From positions 1 through 6,724 of the forward strand of contig CADCTH010000607.1 of the NCBI GenBank assembly GCA_902805495.1: 6,724 nt of DNA. Direction: 5' to 3'. Source of the stretch: an uncultured Actinomycetospora sp. GTDB lineage: Bacteria > Actinomycetota > Actinomycetes > Mycobacteriales > Pseudonocardiaceae. Below are positions 1-6,724 of the stretch, in pieces. The notes beneath the pieces are model-generated. The model ran no database searches. It was not told the DNA's origin and saw only the letters and a list, made by a program, of their open reading frames with translations. The translations under genes and the position numbers were made by a program. Numbering within the stretch: position 1 is the stretch's first letter; every line of letters starts with the position of its first letter.

Positions 1-294
1 CCGGGCGTCGCCACCTGCGACGTCGACGCCGCCGCCCGCGGGGTCATCGCGGCCGCGGGCTTCGGCGAGCAGTTCGTGCACGGGCTCGGGCACGGCGTCG
101 GGCTGGTCATCCACGAGGCTCCGGCGGTCTCGGCGACGGCGACCGCTACCCTGAGGGCGGGGATGACGGTCACCGTCGAGCCGGGCGTGTACCTGGCGGG
201 CAGGGGCGGGGTCCGGATCGAGGACACGCTCGTCGTCACCGACGACGGGGCCGCACCGCTCACCCAGAGCCCCCGGGACCTGCAGGTCCCGTAG
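1..294 (+). CDS. pepQ: M24 family metallopeptidase (Xaa-Pro dipeptidase/aminopeptidase), C-terminal part
   Basis: The reading frame is open from the left edge to a TAG at 292-294. It gives the last 97 residues of a cytoplasmic proline-specific peptidase of the 'pita-bread' M24 fold; the N-terminal half lies outside the window. Numbering from the edge, HGLGHGVGLVIHE (27-39) holds the metal-ligand His31 and the catalytic-type His38. VEPGVY supplies Glu60 and VRIEDT supplies Glu74, the last two ligands of the dimetal centre. The His-Glu spacing (29) and Glu-Glu spacing (14) match what I recall for prolidases rather than E. coli aminopeptidase P, where the second gap is longer. The exact substrate (Xaa-Pro dipeptide or longer peptide) cannot be settled from this fragment. 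The gene lies directly upstream of efp, a neighbourhood conserved in Actinobacteria and other bacteria, and probably shares a transcript with it across a 30-base gap. Family assignment is secure; the symbol is less so. Confidence 0.9.
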   Translation, partial: PGVATCDVDAAARGVIAAAGFGEQFVHGLGHGVGLVIHEAPAVSATATATLRAGMTVTVEPGVYLAGRGGVRIEDTLVVTDDGAAPLTQSPRDLQVP

Positions 295-306
295 GACACA
301 ACGCGT

Positions 307-313
307 AGGAGAG
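307..313 (+). promoter_or_regulatory. Ribosome binding site of efp
   Basis: AGGAGAG at 307-313 precedes the ATG at 325 with an 11-base spacer. A GTG at 313 would also open the frame, but it overlaps this site, so the site favours the ATG and the family-typical N-terminus [10 protein letters not shown]. Confidence 0.6.
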
Positions 314-324
314 TGCGCGCCGAG

Positions 325-888
325 ATGGCGACGACGAACGACCTGAAGAACGGCCTGGTGCTGCGGATCGACGGCAACCTGTGGGCCGTCACCGAGTTCC
401 AGCACGTCAAGCCGGGCAAGGGCGGCGCCTTCGTCCGGACCACGCTGAAGAACGTCATGACCGGCAAGGTCGTCGACAAGACGTTCAACGCCGGCACCAA
501 GGTCGAGACGGCCAACGTCGACCGCCGCGACATGACCTACCTGTACCGCGACGGCGACGACTTCATCTTCATGGACGCCTCGGACTACGAGCAGGTCCCG
601 GTCCCGGCGGGCACCGTCGGCGACCAGGCCCGCTTCCTCCTGGAGAACCAGGAGGTCCAGGTGTCGTTCAACGACGGGGTGCCGCTCTACATCGAGCTCC
701 CGGCCTCGGTCGAGCTCGAGATCACCCACACCGACCCGGGCCTGCAGGGCGACCGCTCCACCGGCGGCACCAAGCCGGCCACGGTGTCGACGGGGGCGGA
801 GATCCAGGTCCCGCTGTTCCTGGAGACGGGCACCACGGTCAAGGTCGACACCCGGGACGGTCGGTACCTCGGTCGCGTGAGTGGCTGA
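325..888 (+). CDS. efp: Elongation factor P
   Basis: The 187-residue protein has the usual length of EF-P. EF-P enters the ribosome between the P and E sites and rescues ribosomes stalled at consecutive prolines. The three beta-barrel domains are visible: an N-terminal KOW-like domain (about 1-65), a central OB domain (about 66-128, including [17 protein letters not shown]) and a C-terminal OB domain (about 130-187) with the EF-P signature near [19 protein letters not shown]. The tip of the domain I loop reads KPGKGGAF, with Lys32 at the position that contacts the CCA end of the P-site tRNA. As far as I recall, actinobacterial EF-P is usually unmodified and carries PGKGP; here the second Pro is Gly. 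The ATG at 325 is preferred over the GTG at 313, which overlaps the ribosome binding site. The 3' end overlaps nusB by 8 bases. Confidence 0.97.
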   Translation: MATTNDLKNGLVLRIDGNLWAVTEFQHVKPGKGGAFVRTTLKNVMTGKVVDKTFNAGTKVETANVDRRDMTYLYRDGDDFIFMDASDYEQVPVPAGTVGDQARFLLENQEVQVSFNDGVPLYIELPASVELEITHTDPGLQGDRSTGGTKPATVSTGAEIQVPLFLETGTTVKVDTRDGRYLGRVSG

Positions 889-1402
889 CGTGGCGTCGCC
901 CGCGACGCCCCGCAAGGGCTCGCGCTCGAAGGCCCGCAAGCGGGCGCTCGACATCCTCTTCGAGTCCGAGGCACGGGGCGAGGACGCCCAGGAGGTGCTC
1001 GCCCGGCGCATCGCCGGCGCGGACGCCCCGCCGGTGTCGGACTTCGCCGCCACGCTCGTCGAGGGGGTCATCGCCCACCGCGACGAGATCGACGACGTCA
1101 TCTCGTCCTACTCGCGCGGCTGGACGATGGAGCGCATGCCGGCGGTCGACCGCGTGGTCCTGCGGATCGGGGTCTTCGAGATCCTGCACCTCGACGAGGT
1201 GCCCGACCCCGTCGCGATCGACGAGGCCATCGACCTCGCGCGGGAGCTGTCGACCGACGACTCGCCGCGCTTCGTCAACGGCGTCCTGGCGGGGGTGTCC
1301 TCGGGCCGCCCGGGCACCGTCGCCGCGCCGAGCCCCGGTCACGTCGACCTCCCCGCCGGCGTCGAGCTGGCGCCGGCGGACGACGAGCCCCGCGCGGACT
1401 GA
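881..1402 (+). CDS. nusB: Transcription antitermination factor NusB
   Basis: The 173-residue protein is the all-helical NusB, which binds boxA RNA together with ribosomal protein S10 (NusE) and promotes antitermination and processing of rRNA transcripts. An Arg/Lys-rich first segment ([19 protein letters not shown], about 15-33) is the RNA-binding helix region. The conserved core [20 protein letters not shown] (78-97) and the helix [30 protein letters not shown] (110-139) are diagnostic. After about residue 140 there is a roughly 34-residue acidic, Pro/Ala-rich tail not expected in the core fold. The likely start is the GTG at 881, which overlaps the efp stop and implies translational coupling. 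A second in-frame GTG at 890 would shorten the protein by three residues, and neither has a strong ribosome binding site. The stop codon is 3 bases from that of the convergent bldD. Confidence 0.96.
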   Translation: MADVASPATPRKGSRSKARKRALDILFESEARGEDAQEVLARRIAGADAPPVSDFAATLVEGVIAHRDEIDDVISSYSRGWTMERMPAVDRVVLRIGVFEILHLDEVPDPVAIDEAIDLARELSTDDSPRFVNGVLAGVSSGRPGTVAAPSPGHVDLPAGVELAPADDEPRAD

Positions 1403-1405
1403 CCC

Positions 1406-1900
1406 CTACTCGTCGATCGCCCGGGCCACGCGGGCCTCGGGCGGCAGCACACCCCAGTCGACGAGCTGGTCGGACAGCTCGCCCGGGCTCATGTCGTAGA
1501 TGATCGCGAGCGAGCGCAGGTCCTCGTTGCGGATCGAGAGGACCTTGCCGTTGTAGTCGCCGCGCTGGCTCTGGATGGCCGCGGCGTAGCGCGCGAGCGG
1601 GCCGGCCTTCTCCGCCGGGAGCTGCTGCAGGCGCTCGAGGTTGATGACGATCTTCGCGGCGGGCTCCGACCCGGAGGGCACGCGACCCTCGGGGAGCAGC
1701 TCGGCCACGGGCACCCCGTAGAAGTCGGCGAGCTCGGCGAGCTTCTGCACCGTCACCGCACGGTCACCGCGCTCGTAGGACCCGACGACCACGGCCTTCC
1801 ACCGTCCGCCGGACTTCTGCTCGACGCCGTGCAGGGAGAGTCCCTGCTGCTGGCGGATACCCCGGAGCTTGGACCCCAGCGCCTTCGCGTAGTCACCCAT
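1406..1900 (-). CDS. bldD: Developmental regulator BldD, c-di-GMP-responsive
   Basis: This 164-residue DNA-binding protein (about 167 in Streptomyces) is a global regulator that, when dimerised by tetrameric c-di-GMP, represses sporulation genes. The N-terminal XRE-type helix-turn-helix domain (about 4-70) contains LSLHGVEQKSGGRWKAVVVG and YERGDRAVTVQKLAELADFYG, nearly identical to Streptomyces BldD as I remember it. The C-terminal c-di-GMP domain (about 80-164) contains R113-G114-D115, eight residues, then R124-N125-E126-D127. This fits the known RxD-x8-RxxD signature, although Streptomyces has RQDD in the second half. The ATG at 1900 gives the family N-terminus MGDYAKALG; an upstream in-frame ATG at 1951 would add 17 Arg/Gly-rich residues with no family support. 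It lies head-to-head with the pyr operon and tail-to-tail with nusB. A likely promoter and self-operator lie 64-105 bases upstream. Confidence 0.96.
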   Translation of the reverse strand: MGDYAKALGSKLRGIRQQQGLSLHGVEQKSGGRWKAVVVGSYERGDRAVTVQKLAELADFYGVPVAELLPEGRVPSGSEPAAKIVINLERLQQLPAEKAGPLARYAAAIQSQRGDYNGKVLSIRNEDLRSLAIIYDMSPGELSDQLVDWGVLPPEARVARAIDE

Positions 1901-1963
1901 CTGGCGGACACCCCGTCCTCTCGCGTCGCCCGGCTCGCCCCGCCCGTGCACCCAGCGAAGTCG

Positions 1964-1976
1964 ATACGGAGAGTGA
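1964..1976. promoter_or_regulatory. Candidate BldD operator (autoregulation)
   Basis: The 13 bases ATACGGAGAGTGA match 6 of the 8 fixed positions of the BldD-box pattern TnACnCnGnGTnA as I recall it. The AGTGA half also faces a TCAC at 1994-1997, resembling the older description AGTGA...TCACC. The site lies just downstream of the proposed bldD -10 element and over its likely start point, which is where a repressor of its own gene would bind. BldD autorepression is established in Streptomyces. The site assignment here is inference. Confidence 0.35.
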
Positions 1977-2005
1977 TGATGCGCCCCGGGCCGTCACAAG
2001 GTCAA
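1976..2005 (-). promoter_or_regulatory. Putative bldD promoter
   Basis: Read on the minus strand, TTGACC (2005-2000) is separated by 18 bases from CATCAT (1981-1976). This is a good -35 and a 4-of-6 match to the -10 consensus of the housekeeping sigma factor. Transcription would begin near 1969, leaving a 5' UTR of roughly 70 bases before the ATG at 1900. Confidence 0.4.
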
Positions 2006-2139
2006 GCCGGGATCTCACGGATCGTCGCCGGTTGTGGCGCCCAGCACTCGTCGCCGGCGAGCCACGCGCCGTAGTTCCCGGCCTCCGGGAGCCGGCACGG
2101 TCGGTCGTCCGGGCGTCGCGGAGGGGGCGCGGTCGTCGC

Positions 2140-2148
2140 TGATAGTGT
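2140..2148 (+). promoter_or_regulatory. Possible -10 element of the pyr operon promoter
   Basis: TGATAGTGT is one of the few A/T-rich spots upstream of pyrR and contains TAGTGT (2143-2148), which fits the actinobacterial TAnnnT pattern. A start around A2155 would give a leader of about 73 bases that begins just before the PyrR-responsive hairpin. No convincing -35 hexamer is visible 16-19 bases upstream, so this is tentative. Confidence 0.3.
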
Positions 2149-2179
2149 GCGAGCAGTCCGACCGACATCCTCACTGCTA

Positions 2180-3822
<1,643 letters not shown>

Positions 3823-3856
3823 GGGAGACGGAGCGAAGCGGAGCTCGACCCGTGGG
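3823..3856 (+). repeat. Intercistronic repeat, copy 1 (pyrB-pyrC)
   Basis: This 34-base unit begins directly after the pyrB stop and ends two bases past the GTG at 3852. It matches the unit at 5154-5187 at 30 of 34 positions, with differences at 3827, 3836, 3846 and 3852. It contains CGGAGC twice with a 10-base period (3829-3834 and 3839-3844). The second GGAG lies 8 bases before the GTG and can serve as its ribosome binding site. GCGAAGC at 3833-3839 is a known extra-stable mini-hairpin sequence in single-stranded DNA. Confidence 0.8.
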
Positions 3857-3863
3857 GTCGAGC
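3843..3863 (+). other. Hairpin with the pyrC GTG in its loop
   Basis: GCTCGACCC (3843-3851) and GGGTCGAGC (3855-3863) are perfect reverse complements separated only by GTG (3852-3854), the proposed pyrC start. The 9-bp G+C-rich stem should form readily in mRNA and would oppose initiation unless opened. It joins the end of the repeat element to the first codons of pyrC. The pairing is seen directly; an effect on translation is inferred. Confidence 0.6.
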
Positions 3864-5150
3864 CCGACCACCAGGATCAGCGGCGTCCGCCCCTACGGCG
3901 AGGACCCGACCGACCTCCACGTCCGCGACGGCGTGCTCGTCGAGGCGGTGGACGACCCCGACGAGACCGTCGACGCCGGCGGGCTGATCGCCCTGCCCGG
4001 GCTGGTCGACCTGCACACCCACCTGCGCGAGCCCGGGGGCGAGGAGGCCGAGACCGTCGAGACCGGATCGGCGGCGGCCGCCCTCGGCGGCTACACCGCG
4101 GTGTTCGCGATGCCGAACACCGACCCGGTGGCCGACTCCCCGGTGGTCGTCGAGCACGTGTGGCGGCGCGGGCGCGAGGTCGGGCTGGTGGACGTGTACC
4201 CCGTCGGCGCCGTCACCGTCGGCCTCGAGGGTGCCCGGCTCGCCGAGATGGGGATGATGGCCGCGTCCCCGGCGCGGGTCCGGATGTTCTCCGACGACGG
4301 CCGCTGCGTGAACGACCCGCTGGTCATGCGCCGGGCGCTGGAGTACGCGCGGGCCCTCGACGCCGTCGTCGCCCAGCACGCCGAGGACCACCGGCTGACC
4401 GTGGGCGCCCAGGCCCACGACGGCCCGGTGGCGGCGCGCCTGGGCCTCGCCGGGTGGGACCCCACCGCCGAGGAGTCGATCGTCGCGCGGGACGTGATGC
4501 TCGCGGCGACGACGGGCGCGCGCCTGCACGTCTGCCACCTGTCCACCGCCCGATCGGCGGAGATCCTGCGCTGGGCGCGCGAGACCCACGACGGCGTGCG
4601 GGTGTCCGCCGAGGTCACGCCGCACCACCTGCTGCTCACCGACACGGCGGCCGAGGACTACGACCCCGTGCACAAGGTCAACCCGCCGCTGCGCCCGTCG
4701 GCCGACACCGCGGCGCTGCGCCGCGCGCTGGCCGACGGGACGGTCGACTGCGTCGCCACCGACCACGCCCCGCACGCGGTGGAGGACAAGGACTGCGAGT
4801 GGTCCGCGGCACGCCCCGGCATGCTGGGCCTGCAGACCGCGTTGCCGGTGGTGGTGACGACGATGGTCGCCACCGGCCTGCTCGACTGGCGCGGCGTGGC
4901 CCGGGTGTGCAGCGAGGCGCCGGCGCGGATCGCCGGGCTCGCCGACCAGGGTCGCCCGCTCGCGGCGGGGGAGCCGGCGAACCTGGTGCTCGTCGACCCG
5001 GACGCCGCGTGGACGGTGCGGGGCGCGGCGCTGGCGAGCCGGGCGGACAACACCCCGTACGAGGGGATGGAGATGCCGGTGTCGGTGGTGCACACGATGC
5101 TGCGGGGCCGGTGGACGGTGCGGGACGGGAAGGTGCAGGGAGATGACTGA
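3852..5150 (+). CDS. pyrC: Dihydroorotase, type I
   Basis: The 432-residue amidohydrolase cyclises N-carbamoyl-aspartate to dihydroorotate. Metal and substrate residues are all present: His55 and His57 in [10 protein letters not shown], Asp149 in FSDDG (the Asp bridging position of type I enzymes, in place of carboxylated Lys), His176 in AQHAED, His229 in VCHLS, and Asp304 in ATDHAPH. VNPPLR (276-281) and [12 protein letters not shown] (321-332) are family blocks. Two starts are possible. The GTG at 3819 overlaps the pyrB stop as GTGA and has GGGAGAGG 7 bases upstream, but it adds 11 residues encoded by the repeat element. The GTG at 3852 has GGAG 8 bases upstream and corresponds exactly to the carA start in the second copy of the element. 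I chose 3852 with moderate certainty. The body of the gene is closely like mycobacterial PyrC as I remember it. Confidence 0.95.
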   Translation: MGSSPTTRISGVRPYGEDPTDLHVRDGVLVEAVDDPDETVDAGGLIALPGLVDLHTHLREPGGEEAETVETGSAAAALGGYTAVFAMPNTDPVADSPVVVEHVWRRGREVGLVDVYPVGAVTVGLEGARLAEMGMMAASPARVRMFSDDGRCVNDPLVMRRALEYARALDAVVAQHAEDHRLTVGAQAHDGPVAARLGLAGWDPTAEESIVARDVMLAATTGARLHVCHLSTARSAEILRWARETHDGVRVSAEVTPHHLLLTDTAAEDYDPVHKVNPPLRPSADTAALRRALADGTVDCVATDHAPHAVEDKDCEWSAARPGMLGLQTALPVVVTTMVATGLLDWRGVARVCSEAPARIAGLADQGRPLAAGEPANLVLVDPDAAWTVRGAALASRADNTPYEGMEMPVSVVHTMLRGRWTVRDGKVQGDD

Positions 5151-5190
5151 CGCGGGACACGGAGCGCAGCGGAGCTGGACCCATGGGTGA
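5143..5190 (+). other. 15-codon mini-ORF bridging pyrC and carA
   Basis: ATG at 5143 overlaps the end of pyrC (ATGACTGA) and reads [15 protein letters not shown] to a TGA at 5188-5190, one codon past the carA ATG and in another frame. GGGAAGG at 5127-5133 lies 9 bases upstream. It could be a remnant of an older carA start or a short peptide whose termination feeds reinitiation at carA. It could also be chance. Confidence 0.25.
5154..5187 (+). repeat. Intercistronic repeat, copy 2 (pyrC-carA)
   Basis: This is the second copy of the unit at 3823-3856, matching 30 of 34 bases. It starts 3 bases after the pyrC stop and ends two bases past the carA ATG at 5183, with GGAG (5171-5174) 8 bases before the ATG. 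The mini-hairpin core here is GCGCAGC (5164-5170). It differs from copy 1 only at the variable base of the GNA loop. TGACGCGG occurs on both sides (5148-5155 and 5188-5195). Confidence 0.8.
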
Positions 5191-6300
5191 CGCGGTCCTC
5201 GTGCTCGAGGACGGCAGCGTCCACCGCGGTGAGGCCTTCGGGGCCCGCGGGCGCAGCCTGGGCGAGGCGGTGTTCGCCACCGGGATGACGGGCTACCAGG
5301 AGACCCTGACCGACCCCAGCTACCACCGCCAGATCGTGGTGGCGACGGCCCCGCACATCGGCAACACCGGCTGGAACGACGAGGACGACGAGTCGCAGCG
5401 CATCCAGGTGGCCGGCTACGTGGTGCGCGACCCGGCCCGCCGGCCGTCCAACTGGCGGTCACGCCGGGACCTGGCCGACGAGCTGGCCGCCCAGGGCGTC
5501 GTCGGGATCTCCGGCGTCGACACCCGGGCCATCACGCGCCGCCTGCGCGAGGCCGGGTCGATGCGGGCGGGGCTGTTCTCCGGCCTGTCCCACGCAGCCC
5601 TGGCCGACACCACAGCACTTCGCGCCCAGGTGCTCGACAGCCCGGGGATGGCGGGCGCCGACCTCGCCGGTGCCGTCACCACCGGCGAGCCCTACACGGT
5701 GCCCGCGACGGGACAGACCCGCTTCCGGGTCGCCGCGCTCGACCTCGGGATCAAGGCCAACACCCCCCGGATGCTCGCCGAGCGCGGCGTCGAGACCCGC
5801 GTCGTGCCCTCCACCGCGTCGATCGACGAGCTGCTCGAGGGGAACCCCGACGGGGTCTTCCTCTCCAACGGCCCCGGCGACCCCGCCGCGGCCGAGCACG
5901 CCGTGACGCTCACCGCCGAGGTGCTGCGCCGCGAGGTGCCGCTGTTCGGCATCTGCTTCGGCAACCAGATCCTCGCCCGCGCGCTGGGGCTGGGGACGTA
6001 CAAGATGCGCTACGGGCACCGCGGGATCAACGTCCCGGTCGTCGACCACGCCAACGGCACCGTGGCCATCACCAGCCAGAACCACGGCTTCGCCGTCGCC
6101 GGCGAGCCTGGGGCCCGTGTCGACTCATCGTTCGGCACCGTGCACCTGAGCCACTCCTGCCCCAACGACGGCACCGTCGAGGGGCTGACGTGCGAGGGCG
6201 TGCCAGCCTTCAGCGTGCAGTACCACCCGGAGGCGGCGGCCGGGCCGCACGACGCCGCGGACCTCTTCGACCGTTTCGCTCTGCTGCTGGGGAACCGCTG

Positions 6301-6301
<1 letters not shown>
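5183..6301 (+). CDS. carA: Carbamoyl-phosphate synthase small (glutaminase) subunit
   Basis: The 372-residue subunit hydrolyses glutamine and channels ammonia to CarB for carbamoyl phosphate, which feeds both pyrimidine and arginine synthesis. The N-terminal CPSase small-chain domain (about 3-135) has [20 protein letters not shown] (33-52) and [13 protein letters not shown] (110-122). The C-terminal class I glutamine amidotransferase domain (about 182-368) has FLSNGPGDP (226-234), the nucleophile Cys258 in [14 protein letters not shown] (298-303), and the His348/Glu350 pair in [16 protein letters not shown] in place of the common LGHQ is, as I recall, normal in mycobacterial CarA. The ATG at 5183 gives the family start AVLVLEDG and lies at the 3' end of repeat copy 2, whose GGAG serves as the ribosome binding site. 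The stop shares one base with the carB start (TGATG). Confidence 0.98.

Positions 6302-6724
<423 letters not shown>

Noticed and set aside
313..324. GTG at 313 as the efp start
   Set aside because: It would place the start on top of the ribosome binding site and add MRAE before the conserved EF-P N-terminus.
1419..1436. GCCCG...CGGGC inverted repeat near the ends of nusB and bldD as a terminator
   Set aside because: It lies within the bldD coding region, has a short stem and no T tract on either strand, and is the kind of pairing expected by chance here.
2022..2057. Direct repeat TCGTCGCCGG twice, 26 bases apart, as a regulator binding site
   Set aside because: Such CG-rich ten-mers are common in this base composition, and the repeat has no symmetry or known family match; chance is the better explanation.
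2077..2089. Perfect small inverted repeat CCCGG-CCT-CCGGG as a terminator
   Set aside because: The stem is only 5 bp and no T tract follows; it lies upstream of both divergent genes, where no transcript is expected to end.

Overview
The window is very G+C-rich, with G or C at most third codon positions, and almost all of it is coding. The gene order pepQ-efp-nusB, convergent bldD, then divergent pyrR-pyrB-pyrC-carA-carB is the arrangement I know from Streptomyces and related Actinobacteria. The wording of the BldD and PyrB proteins suggests a Pseudonocardia-like member of the Pseudonocardiales. That genus-level placement is inference from memory of homologues, not a search.

Layout. Positions 1-294 hold the C-terminal end of an M24 prolidase or aminopeptidase P. 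It is followed on the same strand by efp (elongation factor P, 325-888) and nusB (881-1402), which overlap by 8 bases. On the opposite strand lies bldD (1406-1900), the c-di-GMP-responsive master regulator of actinobacterial development. It is tail-to-tail with nusB with only 3 bases between the stop codons. The 327-base gap at 1901-2227 is the only long non-coding stretch. It carries a plausible bldD promoter with an overlapping BldD-box-like site, and the 5' leader of the pyrimidine operon.

Positions 2228-6724 are the de novo UMP operon: pyrR (regulator), pyrB (aspartate carbamoyltransferase), pyrC (dihydroorotase), carA and the first 141 codons of carB (carbamoyl-phosphate synthetase). CarAB makes carbamoyl phosphate, PyrB joins it to aspartate, and PyrC closes the ring to dihydroorotate. 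The pyrR leader contains a clear PyrR binding loop. This loop sits at the tip of a hairpin whose base pairs CTCCTT with the AAGGAG of the pyrR ribosome binding site. That is the layout expected for PyrR-dependent translational repression, as described in mycobacteria.

The most unusual signal is a near-identical 34-base element (30 of 34 positions match). It fills the two intercistronic gaps pyrB-pyrC (3823-3856) and pyrC-carA (5154-5187) and supplies a ribosome binding site and start codon in each. At pyrC the start codon of this element lies in the loop of a perfect 9-bp hairpin. At carA the element is flanked by an 8-base direct repeat and lies where many actinobacteria carry a small membrane-protein gene. 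The genes themselves are ordinary housekeeping genes; the novelty, if any, is in these junctions.
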